From DATBSL01 sp963729875 (lineage in GTDB: Bacteria; Acidobacteriota; Vicinamibacteria; Fen-336): 64,000 nt of DNA. Location: positions 682,001 through 746,000 of the forward strand of contig CAVSPR010000009.1 in the NCBI GenBank assembly GCA_963729875.1. Reading direction: 5' to 3'. The position numbers and the translations under genes are program-made. Below the pieces are notes generated by a model. That model saw only the letters and a program-made list of their open reading frames with translations, had not been told where the DNA came from and made no database searches. Position 1 is the stretch's first letter; every line of letters begins with the position of its first letter. Below are positions 28,601 through 37,440 of this stretch, piece after piece.

Positions 28601-28673
28601 CGAGCGGGGCGAGGCAGAGGGCGGCGAGAACCACCGCCCGGAGGTCGGTGGCAGGGGACGTGAAGGCGATCAT
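25656..28673 (-). CDS. Exported alpha-L-rhamnosidase (GH78)
   Basis: 1005 residues. Signal peptide (residues 1-32), an Fn3-like N-terminal domain (about 38-140; PRLSWQLRSEARGAAQSAYQ), the two beta domains (DWKARWIES, GLYELEINGRRVGDQLLTPGW, FDMGQNMVGYVRLKVRG), then the (alpha/alpha)6 catalytic barrel with DCPQRDERLGWTGDAQVF (acidic active-site residues), FHFGDWLAY, TIWERWDGIKP and NSFNHYAYGAIGEWMYGVVAG, and a C-terminal beta domain. About 70 extra residues at the end (TRTIIGVLLANPQA to RELGVID) form a small helical tail. The enzyme removes terminal L-rhamnose from plant or bacterial glycans. ATG at 28673 has GGAGG 8 bases upstream, and a -10-like GATAAT lies at 28709-28714. Confidence 0.94.
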   Translation of the reverse strand: MIAFTSPATDLRAVVLAALCLAPLAAPSLQAAAGDAPPSVANLRCEYKVDPLGIDVAQPRLSWQLRSEARGAAQSAYQVEVTRDGKKVWDTGKVVSDRSVHVPYGGPELESSRRYTWRVRVWDGAGQASAWSPIASWEMGLLAPGDWKARWIESAKDEGAKASQPAPMLRGTFVVKGKVRSARAYVTSLGLYELEINGRRVGDQLLTPGWTSYNKRLQYQTYDVTAHLRAGENAIGAMLGDGWYRGFLAWKDRRAVYGDRLALLCQLRIEYEGGRVETVGTDGTWKSATGPILASDIYNGETYDARLERPGWSAPGYDDKDWASVKVALPAARPLVAPAGPPVRRIEEVKPVGILKTPAGETVFDMGQNMVGYVRLKVRGAAGTTLTLRHFEVLDKAGNVYTANLRVAKQQVTYTLKGGAVEVYEPHFTFQGFRYVAVEGWPGEPALDGLTGIVVHSDMPVTGRFTTSSPLLGQLQHNILWGQKGNFVDVPTDCPQRDERLGWTGDAQVFSRTAAFNMDVAGFFTKWLGDLAADQNDKGSVPHVVPNVLNPTDVREQDRFPGGSAAWADAATIIPWNLYLAYGDTRLLERQYPSMKAWVELVRRESGESHLWTTGFHFGDWLAYATTASDYPGATTGKDLIASAFYAHSTDLLQRAATVLGKKEDAAGYAALLPKIKEAFVREFVTSAGRVGENTQTAYALALQFDLLPEGMRAEAARRLAAEVKSRGHLTTGFVGTPYLCHVLSRYGYADLAYRLLNREEYPSWLYPVKQGATTIWERWDGIKPDGTFQNPGMNSFNHYAYGAIGEWMYGVVAGLQIDPAEPAYRHVLVQPRPGGRLASAEARLETPYGEAASGWALADGKATVTATVPPNARGTVRLPAASLAGVTEGGVAVASAPGVKSAVQETDTVVVEVGSGRYRFTYDGAALDARVNPPARFSTRTIIGVLLANPQARAVLEKRLPGMTRDPRVDQALGMTLREAAPYEPTILTEEMLKTLDRELGVID

Positions 28674-28756
28674 GGGGTTCCTCCTCCGCCCGGGGTGGCG
28701 GGCGGGCCGATTATCCGCCCGTCTCCCGTCCGGCGCTCGCCGGCTCCCTCGCCGCG

Positions 28757-28762
28757 TAGAAT
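28757..28762 (+). promoter_or_regulatory. -10 element of the SDR gene
   Basis: TAGAAT ends 10 bases before the ATG at 28773; a short-leader promoter with no clear -35. Confidence 0.4.
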
Positions 28763-28772
28763 CGAGACGACC

Positions 28773-29639
28773 ATGGCGGGCGCGAAGGAGGGAAAGACGG
28801 GCCTGCGCACCTTCGGTGGGGCGGTCGCCGTGGTGACGGGAGGTGCGTCCGGGATTGGGGCCGCCCTCGGGCGCGAGCTGGCGAGACGGGGAGCCGTCGT
28901 CGTCCTCGCGGACCGTGACGGCGAGGACGCCCGCGCGGAGGCGGGACGGATCGCGCGCGACGGCGGGCGGGCCGAGGGCGCGACGCTCGACGTGCGCGAC
29001 GCGGCGGCGGTGGACGCGCTCGTCGCCGACGTCTTCGCCCGCCCCGGCCGCCTCGACTTCCTCTTCAACAACGCCGGGATCGCCGTCGGCGGCGAGGCGC
29101 GCGACCTCACGCTCGAGGACTGGCGGGAGGCGGTCGAGGTGAACCTGATGGGCGTCGTCCACGGCGTGCGGGCGGCCTGGCCCCGGATGATCGAGCAGGG
29201 CTTCGGGCACGTCGTGAACACCTCCTCGACGCTCGCCTTCCTCGGCACGGCGATGGCCGCGCCCTACGGGGCGACCAAGAGCGCGGTCCTGTCCCTCTCC
29301 CGCGCGCTGCGCGCCGAGGGGCGGGACCACGGCCTGCGGGCGAGCGCCCTGTGCCCCGGCGTCGTCCGCACGCCGATCCTCGACGGCGGGAGCCGCTACG
29401 GCCGCCTCCTCCGCTTCCTCGACCCCGTATCCCGCAAGGTCCTCTGGGAGCGGCTGCGGCCTATGGACGTGGACGTCTTCGCGCGCCGCGCCCTCGACGA
29501 CGTGGCCAGGAACCGCGCGGTCATCGTCCACCCCGCCTGGTGGCGGGCGCTGCGACTCGTGGACGGTGTCCTTCCCTCGCTCGTCGACGCGCTCTCGCGG
29601 CGGGAGCTCGCGCGCGTGCGCGACCGGCGAGGAGAGTAG
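28773..29639 (+). CDS. Short-chain dehydrogenase/reductase
   Basis: 288 residues of the classical SDR fold. Cofactor motif VTGGASGIGAALG near residue 21, LADRDGEDARAEA (Asp suggests NAD preference), FLFNNAGIAVGG, and the catalytic Ser-Tyr-Lys set in NTSSTLAF and YGATKSAVLSLSRAL. The C-terminal part (LDPVSRKVLWERLRPMDVDVFARRALDDV) resembles SDRs annotated for lipid or steroid substrates, but nothing fixes the substrate. The gene is divergent from the rhamnosidase and upstream of pdxJ. Confidence 0.88.
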   Translation: MAGAKEGKTGLRTFGGAVAVVTGGASGIGAALGRELARRGAVVVLADRDGEDARAEAGRIARDGGRAEGATLDVRDAAAVDALVADVFARPGRLDFLFNNAGIAVGGEARDLTLEDWREAVEVNLMGVVHGVRAAWPRMIEQGFGHVVNTSSTLAFLGTAMAAPYGATKSAVLSLSRALRAEGRDHGLRASALCPGVVRTPILDGGSRYGRLLRFLDPVSRKVLWERLRPMDVDVFARRALDDVARNRAVIVHPAWWRALRLVDGVLPSLVDALSRRELARVRDRRGE

Positions 29640-29651
29640 GCCCGGCCGCGA

Positions 29652-29657
29652 TATACT
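29652..29657 (+). promoter_or_regulatory. -10 element of pdxJ
   Basis: TATACT ends 9 bases before the pdxJ ATG; no Shine-Dalgarno is seen, consistent with a leaderless or very short-leader transcript. Confidence 0.45.
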
Positions 29658-29666
29658 CCCGGATCC

Positions 29667-30401
29667 ATGCTGCGCCTCGGCGTGAACATCGACCACGTGG
29701 CCACCGTCCGTCAGGCCCGGCGGGCCAAGGAGCCGGACCCCGTGCCCGCGGCGCTGCTGGCCGAGATGGGGGGGGCCGACGGCATCACCGTGCACCTGCG
29801 CGGGGACCGCCGGCACATCCAGGACCGGGACGTGCAGGTGCTGCGCCAGACCGTGCGCACGCGGCTCAACGTCGAGATGGCCGCCACCCAGGAGATGACC
29901 CACCTCGCCCTCACCGTGAAGCCCGACCAGGTCACCCTCGTTCCCGAGCGGCGCGAGGAGCTGACCACCGAGGGCGGGCTCGACGTGGTCCTCAACAGCG
30001 TCCAGGTCCGGCCGGTGGTTCGTACGCTCCGGGAGGCCGGGATCGAGGTGAGCCTGTTCGTGGATCCCGAGCTCGAGCAGGTCAAGGAGGCCCACAAGCT
30101 CGACTCGGCGGCGGTCGAGATCAACACCGCGGCCTGGGCGGACGCCGCGGACGGGCGATCCCGGGAGGCGGCGCTGCGCAAGATCACCGACGCCGCCCGG
30201 CTGGGCCGCAAGATGGGCCTGCACGTCCACGCCGGGCACGGGCTCGACTACCGCAACGTGGGCCCCGTCGCCGCCCTCACCGAGATCACGGAGCTCAACA
30301 TCGGCCACGCGATCGTGGCCCGGGCGATGCTCGTGGGCATGGAGCGGGCGGTGCGGGAGATGAAGGACGCGATGCTCGCGGCCCGCGGGGCGCGGGTTTG
30401 A
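29667..30401 (+). CDS. pdxJ: Pyridoxine 5'-phosphate synthase
   Basis: Last step of the DXP-dependent vitamin B6 route: joins 3-amino-2-oxopropyl phosphate with 1-deoxyxylulose-5-phosphate. 244 residues, standard length. Diagnostic stretches LGVNIDHVATVRQARR, GADGITVHLRGDRRHIQD, RLNVEMAAT, VTLVPERREELTTEGGLDV, EVSLFVDPE, LHVHAGHGLDYRNV and ELNIGHAIVARA. ATG start; no ribosome site but a -10 element just upstream. It uses DXP, the same precursor consumed by dxr elsewhere in the window. Confidence 0.97.
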   Translation: MLRLGVNIDHVATVRQARRAKEPDPVPAALLAEMGGADGITVHLRGDRRHIQDRDVQVLRQTVRTRLNVEMAATQEMTHLALTVKPDQVTLVPERREELTTEGGLDVVLNSVQVRPVVRTLREAGIEVSLFVDPELEQVKEAHKLDSAAVEINTAAWADAADGRSREAALRKITDAARLGRKMGLHVHAGHGLDYRNVGPVAALTEITELNIGHAIVARAMLVGMERAVREMKDAMLAARGARV

Positions 30402-30426
30402 CCCGGTCCGGGAAAGCCCCTATGCT
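30398..30426 (+). promoter_or_regulatory. Sigma70-type promoter for the PP2C gene
   Basis: TTGACC (30398-30403) and TATGCT (30421-30426) with a 17-base spacer; the ATG is 12 bases behind the -10. The -35 overlaps the pdxJ stop codon. Confidence 0.6.
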
Positions 30427-30438
30427 GAGCGAACTCCC

Positions 30439-31200
30439 ATGATCGAGGCGTTCGGGCGAACCGACGTGGGCCGGCGTCGGAAGATCAACGAGGACAGCTT
30501 TCTCGTGTCTCCGGAGACGAGCCTCTACGCCGTCTGCGACGGGATGGGGGGTCACAACGCCGGCGAGGTGGCCTCCCGGATGACGGTCGAGACGATCTCC
30601 GCTTTCGTGGAACGAAGCGCCGTCGAGAAGGAGATCACCTGGCCCTGGGGCCTGGACGCGAACCTCTCCTTCGACGCCAACCGGCTCAAGACCGCGATCC
30701 GCCTCGCCAACGCACGGGTGTTCCAGGCCGCGGACAACCGTGAGGACCTCACCGGGATGGGCACCACCGTCGTGGCCATCCTGCTCTCGGGCGACCACAT
30801 GACGATCGGGTCCGCCGGCGACAGCCGGTGCTACCTCGCGCGGGGTGGAGAGCTGAAGCAGCTCACCCGGGACGACTCCTGGGTCTCCGCCGCCCTCGGC
30901 GAGGGCATCCTCAACTCGGACGACGTCGAGCACCACCCCCTGCGCAACGTGATCACCAAGGCGGTGGGCGCACGCGACACGATCGACCTCGACGTCGTGG
31001 AGCACGAGCTGCAGCCGGGCGACGTCGTCCTGCTCTGCTCGGACGGCCTCCACGGGATGATCGGCGACGCGGACATCGCGCGGATCCTGGTGCCCCCGCC
31101 CGAGTCCCTGGAGCAGGCGAGCGCCCGCCTCGTCGACGCCGCGAACGACGCGGGAGGACGCGACAACGTGACCGTGGTGCTCCTCCGCCGCGCCGGATAG
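30439..31200 (+). CDS. PP2C-family serine/threonine phosphatase
   Basis: 253 residues, the stand-alone Stp/PrpC type. Metal-binding and catalytic motifs in order: RTDVGRRRKINEDSFLV, AVCDGMGGHNAGEVAS, GMGTTVVAILL, AGDSRCYLARGGEL, CSDGLHGMI and GGRDNVTVVLL. It probably reverses phosphorylation by a Hanks-type kinase, but no kinase gene is next to it in this window. Cytoplasmic, Mn/Mg-dependent. It has its own promoter with a 12-base gap to the start codon. Confidence 0.94.
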   Translation: MIEAFGRTDVGRRRKINEDSFLVSPETSLYAVCDGMGGHNAGEVASRMTVETISAFVERSAVEKEITWPWGLDANLSFDANRLKTAIRLANARVFQAADNREDLTGMGTTVVAILLSGDHMTIGSAGDSRCYLARGGELKQLTRDDSWVSAALGEGILNSDDVEHHPLRNVITKAVGARDTIDLDVVEHELQPGDVVLLCSDGLHGMIGDADIARILVPPPESLEQASARLVDAANDAGGRDNVTVVLLRRAG

Positions 31201-31213
31201 CGCTCCTTCGCCG

Positions 31214-31243
31214 TTGACACCCGCGCCGGGCCGGACCTACGAT
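31214..31243 (+). promoter_or_regulatory. Sigma70-type promoter for the PilZ gene
   Basis: Consensus TTGACA (31214-31219), an 18-base spacer and TACGAT (31238-31243). Expected start near 31250 leaves a leader of about 28 bases with GGAGAG before the ATG. Confidence 0.6.
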
Positions 31244-31277
31244 CCGGCCCGTAGAGGCGCCCGGAGAGCGAGAACCC

Positions 31278-31613
31278 ATGAGCCTGGTCGAGAGGGAGAA
31301 GCGCGTGGGCCTGCACCTTCCGGTCGAGGTGCACGGAGAGGACGCGGGCGGCCTCCGCTTCACGGAGTTCACCCGCTCGGTCAACGTGAGCGGGGGCGGC
31401 ATCTGCTTCGAGAGCCACCGGCAGATCTCGGTCGGCGCGCGGATCCACCTCTCGATCGAGCTGCCGGTCAACCTCCGCCGCCACTTCGGGGACAAGGATG
31501 TCTACCGCGCCCGGGCCGTCGTGTGCCGGGTCGAGCGCTTCGAGGGCGAGGACGCGGCCCGCATCGGGGCGCGCTTCCTCGGCGAGGGGCCGCGGGCCGA
31601 AGAGGTGGTATGA
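31278..31613 (+). CDS. PilZ-domain protein
   Basis: 111 residues forming one PilZ domain: EKRVGLHLPVEVHG, the second motif SVNVSGGGICFES ([D/N]xSxxG type), and the strands HLSIELPVN, RARAVVCRVERFEG and RIGARFLG. PilZ domains bind c-di-GMP through an N-terminal RxxxR; here the first arginine is displaced (VEREKR reads as RxxR), so binding may be weak or lost. The gene has a near-consensus promoter, and its last codons contain the -10-like TATGAT of the next gene. Partner proteins are unknown. Confidence 0.85.
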   Translation: MSLVEREKRVGLHLPVEVHGEDAGGLRFTEFTRSVNVSGGGICFESHRQISVGARIHLSIELPVNLRRHFGDKDVYRARAVVCRVERFEGEDAARIGARFLGEGPRAEEVV

Positions 31614-31631
31614 TCTTCCGTTTCGCGCCCC

Positions 31632-32360
31632 ATGGGTGACCCGCGGCTCCTCGGTCGGATCGCGGTGGTCACCGGCGGGGGGCGGGGCCTGGGGCGCGCT
31701 CTCGTCCGCGCCCTGGCTGGGGAGGGGGCCGACGTGGCCTTCTCGTACCGGGAGAGCCGCCGCGGCGCCCTCGAGGAGGCCGAGGCGGTCCGGCGCTTCG
31801 GGCGCCGGACGTTTACGGGGCCGGCGGATGCGCGGGTCCCGGGAGAGATCGCGGCCTTCGTGGACGAGGCGGCGGCCGCGCTGGGCGGTTGTGACTTCCT
31901 GGTCAACAACGTGGGCGTCTTCCGGCGGATCCCCCTCGACGAGATGAGCGAGGAGGTCCTCGACGAGGCCTTCGACGTGAACGTCAAGGCCGCGGTGATG
32001 GCTTCCCGGGCGGCCGTGCCGCACATGCGACGCCGCGGCGGCGGGGCCATCGTGAACGTGGCGAGCCTCGGGGGGATCCGGCCCTGGCCCTCCCACCTCG
32101 CCTACTGCGCGTCGAAGGCGGCGCTGGTGATGGCGACGAGCTGTCTCGCCCTCGCCCTCGCGCCGCAGATCCGGGTGAACGCGGTGGCGCCGGGGATCCT
32201 CGACCCGCCCGGGGCGGACGAGGCGGTCGGGCGGCGAATCCCCGCCGGGAGGTTCGGGACCCACGGCGAGGCGGTGGAGGCCATCCTCTTCCTGCTGGCC
32301 GGGGGCGGCTATACGACGGGCGAGGTGCTCAGGGTGGACGGGGGACGATCCCTGGCCTGA
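31632..32360 (+). CDS. SDR-family oxidoreductase (FabG/pteridine-reductase-like)
   Basis: 242 residues. VVTGGGRGLGRALVRAL for NADP binding, FSYRESRRGALEEAEA (Arg-rich after strand 2, favouring NADPH), FLVNNVGVF, catalytic NVASLGG and YCASKAALVMA, and the C-terminal GEVLRVDGGRSLA typical of FabG-type reductases. Substrate not determined: 3-oxoacyl-ACP or a pteridine are the usual options. A -10-like TATGAT at 31609-31614 lies inside the end of the PilZ gene, 17 bases before the ATG. Confidence 0.87.
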   Translation: MGDPRLLGRIAVVTGGGRGLGRALVRALAGEGADVAFSYRESRRGALEEAEAVRRFGRRTFTGPADARVPGEIAAFVDEAAAALGGCDFLVNNVGVFRRIPLDEMSEEVLDEAFDVNVKAAVMASRAAVPHMRRRGGGAIVNVASLGGIRPWPSHLAYCASKAALVMATSCLALALAPQIRVNAVAPGILDPPGADEAVGRRIPAGRFGTHGEAVEAILFLLAGGGYTTGEVLRVDGGRSLA

Positions 32361-32420
32361 GCGGGTCGCTCGAGCGGGACTTTTTCACTTTCTACCGATT
32401 GAGGAAGGAGCAGCACCGAG

Positions 32421-32942
32421 GTGAACATGACGGTGACTCGTGAGGACGACAAGCCCTGGAAGACCGACCTGGCGCGCAAGGCCGCACAGCGCCGCGAGAC
32501 GGTGGGCCAGGAGCTGGAGGACGTGATCAAGAAGGCCGCCTCGTTCGAAGAGGCGCTCCACCAGGCGGTGGAGACCATGAAGAAGCGCTTCGCGCGGTTC
32601 TCCGCGGTGACGGCGTACGTGGCCGACGGCGAGGGGCTCGCCGTGCACACCGCGCTCGAGCGGCCGCAGGGGCCCGAGCGGGTGGGGTCGACGGGCGGCC
32701 CGCTGGCCGACGCCGCGCAGGGGCAGGCTCCGACGCTGTTCTCGGACCTGTCGGCCGTCCCGGCGTGGGCCGAGGTGGGCCTCGCCAGCGGCAGCGTCAT
32801 GGTGGCCCCGGTGCGGACCGAGGCGGGCCTGTGGGCCATCCTCGAGGTCTGGAGTGACTTCCGCGACGCCTTCACCCCGCCGGACGTGAAGCTGCTCGGC
32901 CGGGTGGCGCAGGCGCTCGCGAAGAAGACGCCGGCGGCCTGA
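32421..32942 (+). CDS. GAF-domain-like protein
   Basis: 173 residues from a GTG at 32421 (an ATG at 32427 is equally possible). After a charged helix (residues 8-50) the rest looks like one GAF domain: FEEALHQAVETMKKRFARFSAVTAYVADG, LFSDLSAVPAWAEVGLASGS, VMVAPVRTEAGLWAILEVWS, FTPPDVKLLGRVAQALA. No output domain is attached, so it may be a stand-alone small-molecule sensor or a partner of another regulator. GAGGAAGGAG lies upstream. It is followed after five bases by a DapA-family gene. Confidence 0.72.
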   Translation: MNMTVTREDDKPWKTDLARKAAQRRETVGQELEDVIKKAASFEEALHQAVETMKKRFARFSAVTAYVADGEGLAVHTALERPQGPERVGSTGGPLADAAQGQAPTLFSDLSAVPAWAEVGLASGSVMVAPVRTEAGLWAILEVWSDFRDAFTPPDVKLLGRVAQALAKKTPAA

Positions 32943-32947
32943 CCACC

Positions 32948-33832
32948 GTGTCGCTGCGCGGCGTCATCCCGCCGCTCGTCACGCCGTTCCGCGCGGACGG
33001 CGCGCTCGACCTTCGCGCCTTCGAGGCGAACGTCGAGACGCTCGCCGCCCACGACCTCGCCGGCTTCCTCGTGCTCGGCTCGAACGGGGAAGCGGCGAGC
33101 CTCGACGAGGAGGAAAAGGTCTCGCTCGTCGCCGCCGCGCGGCGCCGGGCGCCGGGCCGCTTCCTCCTCGTCGGGACCGGCACCGAGAGCACCCGCGGCA
33201 CCGTCGCCCTCACCCGCAGGTGCGCGGACCTCGGTGCCGACGCCGTGCTCGTCCTCACCCCGCACTTCTACAAGAGCCGGATGACGGCCGACGCGCTCCG
33301 CGCCCACTTCGAGGCGGTGGCCGACGCCTCGCCGGTCCCCGTCTACCTCTACTCGGTGCCGGCCTTCACCGGCCTTCCCTGGCCGCCGGGTCTCGCCCCG
33401 GCCCTCGCCGGCCACCCCCGGATCGCGGGCATGAAGGAGTCGAGCGGCGACGTCGGCCTCCTCGGCCGGGTCGTGTCATCGGTGCCCGCGGCCTTCCAGG
33501 TGGCCTGCGGCAACGCTCTCGTCTTCTACCCGGCGCTGTGCGTGGGTGCCGCCGGCGGCGTCCTGGCCGTCGCGAACTGCGCCCCCCGGCCCTCGATCGC
33601 CCTCTACGAAGCGTTCCGCGCCGGCGACCACGCGCGGGCCCGGCGCCTGCAGGAGGCGCTGACGCCGCTCGCCGCCGCCGTGACAACGACCCACGGCGTC
33701 GCCGGCCTCAAGCGCACGATGGGCCTCGCCGGCCTGCAGGGCGGGGAAGTGCGCGCGCCGCTGCTTCCCGTGCCGGCCTCCGTGCTGGACGAGATCCGCC
33801 CGCTCCTCGAGAAGGCGGAGCAGGCCGTATAG
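32948..33832 (+). CDS. DapA/N-acetylneuraminate-lyase-family aldolase
   Basis: 294-residue TIM-barrel class I aldolase. GVIPPLVTPFRADGALDL, FLVLGSNGEAASLDEEEK, the proton-relay tyrosine in VYLYSVPAFTG and the Schiff-base lysine in IAGMKESSGD are visible. The family includes dihydrodipicolinate synthase, 4-hydroxy-2-oxoglutarate aldolase and sialic-acid lyase. The GSNGEAASL variant (not GTTGE) and the lack of lysine-pathway neighbours suggest it is not the main DapA; a 2-oxo-acid aldolase is the better guess. GTG start, five bases after the GAF gene. Confidence 0.86.
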   Translation: MSLRGVIPPLVTPFRADGALDLRAFEANVETLAAHDLAGFLVLGSNGEAASLDEEEKVSLVAAARRRAPGRFLLVGTGTESTRGTVALTRRCADLGADAVLVLTPHFYKSRMTADALRAHFEAVADASPVPVYLYSVPAFTGLPWPPGLAPALAGHPRIAGMKESSGDVGLLGRVVSSVPAAFQVACGNALVFYPALCVGAAGGVLAVANCAPRPSIALYEAFRAGDHARARRLQEALTPLAAAVTTTHGVAGLKRTMGLAGLQGGEVRAPLLPVPASVLDEIRPLLEKAEQAV

Positions 33833-36800
33833 GCTCCTGACGGCTCCTCTTCCGTTCATCGATGTCACGTTTTCTGGTCGAACCTTGCGTGTGACGCGGC
33901 GCACTTCCAGTCGACGCCGTTCGGCGTGATCCTCCCGCACTCTCGGTGCATCTGCGGGGCGGCGGTGGCCTCCAGGGGGCACGCATGGCGGTGTTCGATC
34001 CGCGCGGCGACGGGGTTCTCCGTGGGGCCGACGAGGCCCTCCGGCAGGCGGAGAGCCGCCGCGCCGGCGAGGTGGCTCGCGGTTCCTCCCTCGCGGGCGA
34101 GCTGCCGGCTCTCGCAGGCCACCCCGGCGACGACGCCACCGCCTCGGTCGCCCGTGTTCTGAGTGAAGCCGAGGGCTTGACGCCCGAGGGCCGGATCGCG
34201 TTCCTCTCCGTCGCCTCCCTCGGGAAGGCCACGGCCTCGGCGAGCGATCCCGGCGCTCCGTTGCGAAAGCAGCTGGAGACGTGCTTCCCGCCCGAGAGCG
34301 AGTCGCGCGAAGAGCTCGGGGCGGCGATCGCGCGGCAGCGGGGCGAGAAGGCGAGCGGCCCCGCGGCCGAGGCCCTCGCGGCGGAGTCGATCCTGCGGGC
34401 GACGAGCGTGGGGGCTTTCGTGCGCCCGGCGCGGCCCGCGGCCGACTTCGCGAGGGACGGGATGGAGCGCACGCGCCCGGCCTCGCTCTTCGAAGCGTCC
34501 TACGGGACGCGGGCCCGGGTCCCGACGCCCTCTGCCCTTCGCTCCCGCGACTCCCCTCCCCGTCTCATTGCCTTCCAAGTCCTCCCTTCTCGCCCAGGCG
34601 AGGGCGGCCTTCCCGTCCGTCTCGGACTCGCTGCTGGTGACGGGCCGCGGCCTCGAGTCCGTGGCGACCCACTTCGGGTCGATGCGGTCGAAGCTCGAAG
34701 CGGCGCGGGCGAGACTGGGGGACGGCTCCGGCGAGAACCTGCGCGTCCGCTACGGCCTGCGCGAGGCCGGGGAGGCCCTCGGGGCGATCGAGGGCCGCGT
34801 CCTGTCGGCCGAGGCGCGCCTCGTGCGCGAGGTGGTGCCGGGGCGCCCGACGAAGCACCTCGTGGCGGGTCTGGCGGAGGCGCAGGGCGAGCTGCGGACG
34901 GTCGCTCCCTGGGCCGAGAAGGCGCAGGGCGAGCTCACCGCCGTCGTGAGGATGGCGCAGGGCACGGACGTGCGGGGCGCGATCCGGGACGTGGGCGCCG
35001 TGGCGCAGGAGGCGCTCCTCGCCGAGCGGGAGCTTGGCGTCGTCTCGGGTCAAGTCGAGCTGCTCGCGGACGGCGCCTCCTTCGAGCCGGGCGCCGAGCC
35101 GGCTGCCGCATCCGAATCGCTCCCCTCCTCCGAGAATGAGGCCGGTGTCGGCCTGACCGAAGAAGACCTCGCCCGGATCGGGAGCGGCCTCGACCCCTCC
35201 CGTCCCGCGCCCCAGATCCTGTGGACGGAGGAGTCCGTCAACCGGACCTGCGAGCAGGGCCGCGCCCAGGGCGGGGTCACGGACGCCGAGGGCCAGGCCC
35301 ACCTCCAGCTCGCCCAGGGGCTCCTCGAAGGGGCCTCCTCCCCCGTCGAGCTCGGCCCCGGCGACATCGCCCTCCTCCTCAAGGAAGGCGGCGTTCCCCT
35401 CGAGACGGTCGATCCCCAGCAGCTCACCGCCGCCGCCCGCTACGCGAGCTCCGCCACCACCGTCGAGGAGCAGGCGGATCGGCTGCGCAAGACTCTCGAC
35501 AGCTTCCAGACGCTGGCCCGGGTGGGAGCGCCGAGGCTGACGCGCCAGGAGATGGTGGCCGAGCTGTGGGCGGCGGCGAAGGTGCCCTCTCACGCCCTGC
35601 AGAAGCTCTCCGAGGCGGACGTCGCGAAGACGCTGCAGCAGGTGCGCTCGGCGCTCAACGGTCCTCCCGGGGAGCAGCAAATCAAGGTCGGCTCGTACAC
35701 GCTGAAGCTCGCCGTGGGGTCGGGGGGAACCCTGCGCTCGACGTCGTGCAAGAAGCCGGGGTTCTTCTCGAAGCTGGGGAGCGTCCTGAAGAAGGCGGTC
35801 CCGGTGGCGCTGACGGTGCTGAGCTTCGTGCCGGCGACCGCGGTGTTTGCGCGCCTGGCGCAAGGTGCGATCTCGCTGGTGAAGGCGATCCGGGCGAAGA
35901 GCGTGCTGGGGGCAGTGACCTCGGCGGCGTCGATCGTGGCGGGGGGAGCGGCGGCGGTGGCGAGCAAGGCGGCGGGGGCGGCGGCCGCGGCGGCGAACAA
36001 GGTCGCCGCGGTGGCCGGAGGTGTGGCTCGCAGCCTTCAGGGGGTGTCTAGCCTGCGCCAGGGGAGCGTCCTGGGGGGGCTCGCGGCGATCGGGAGCGGG
36101 GTGGCGGGCGGCCTGGGAGCGGTGGCGAAGGGGATGGGGGACGGGCTGTCCCGGGTGTCGAACGGGCTCGAGAAGGTGTCGACGCAGGCTGGCGCAGGCG
36201 GGCCAGGCGGCGTCGGTGGTGGAGGGGTATCGCACGGCGAGCCTTGGTGTGTCCGAGGCGAAGGCGGCGCTGCGGCAAGCGGAGGCGACGGGCGACCCGA
36301 CGGCGATTGCGGCGGCGCGGGAGCGCCTCCAGCAGGCGGAGAGCGCGAAGACGAGCGCGGTGCTGGGGTCGGTGGCCTCGGCGGCGAGCCTGGCGGCGGA
36401 CGTGCGGGCGGGGTACGCGAAGCAGCCCGGGCAGGCCACCGCGACCCCGAAGGCGGGGCAGACGCTGGACGTGGCCCTGCGCGCGGCGTGGCGGGGGTTC
36501 AACGTCGCGCGAGGGATCCACGACCGGGACTTCGCGGCGGCAGGAGTGAGCGCGCTGGGGCTGGCGGCAGTCGGGCGTCAGGCCACGGGCAAGGAGAGCG
36601 GGAAAGGTCTGGGGCTCGGGGACGCGGCGAACATGGCGGACGCGGCCCTGGGGTACCACCAGGCGAGCCGGGGCGAGGCCTCAGCGAACCAGAGCTGTCG
36701 AGGACGCGGAGCGCGCACTGCGGGTCGCGCGGTACCAGGGCGACCCGGCCGCGATCCGGGAGGCCGAGGCGAGCCTCGCGCAGGCCAAGAAGGCCCGCGA

Positions 36801-37169
36801 AGGGGCCCTCATGGGCGGCATCGCCGCCTGCGAGTCGCTCCTCGCCACGGCCGGGGCCATCGGGGAGAAGCACCACGACCTGGGCCAGGTCGAGACACTG
36901 AGGGCGCGCGCCTCGCAGCGAGGAGAGCGGCTGCTCTCGGTGCTCCAGGACCCTCGGGCGAGCGCGGCCCAGAAGCACGAAGCGCTCGCGGCTCTCCTGC
37001 AACTCACCGAGGCGGGCACGGCCTACGAGCAGGCGGTTGCCTCCGGCGACCCCGCGGCAATGCGCCTCACGCGTGGCGAGCTCGAGGCCCTCCATGACTC
37101 GCTGGGCGCGGACCCTCCGGGGAGTGTCCGCGTCGCCTCGCTCGGCCAACGCGACGTCGAGCCTTCGGC

Positions 37170-37320
37170 GATAGGGGCTTACCGCGTGTCCGACGGTGAC
37201 ACACTGTGGCGCCTCGCGAAGAACTACGGGATGACGGTCGAGGACATCCTGGCCGTCAATCCCGGCCTTGGGCCAGACGGTCGGATCCGCACTGGGGAGG
37301 TCATCCGCATCCCCATGCCG
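37170..37320 (+). other. LysM module of the toxin-like locus
   Basis: The segment YRVSDGDTLWRLAKNYGM, then TVEDILAVNPGL and IRTGEVIRIP, is a full LysM peptidoglycan-binding domain of about 45 residues. It follows the helical region and precedes the pre-toxin domain, and could anchor or steer the protein at the cell wall of a target or producer. Confidence 0.85.
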
Positions 37321-37440
37321 GAGCGCAGCGGAGCGGGGCCGGGGACGGACGAGATCGTCACCATCGAGATCCCGCCGCCGCAAGCAACGGGAGTGCAGAC
37401 GTCCGCCGGCGTCCTCACCAAGCTCGGCAGAGGGGTGGGG

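Noticed and set aside
25656..30308. A 1550-codon open frame on the minus strand extending the rhamnosidase far upstream
   Set aside because: Only the part from 28673 downward has a signal peptide and family match; the rest is antisense to the SDR and pdxJ genes and stays open because of high GC.
33865..34578. A 237-codon minus-strand frame opposite the start of the toxin locus
   Set aside because: Arg-rich with no recognisable motif; the plus-strand frame has balanced composition and an EF-hand-like loop.
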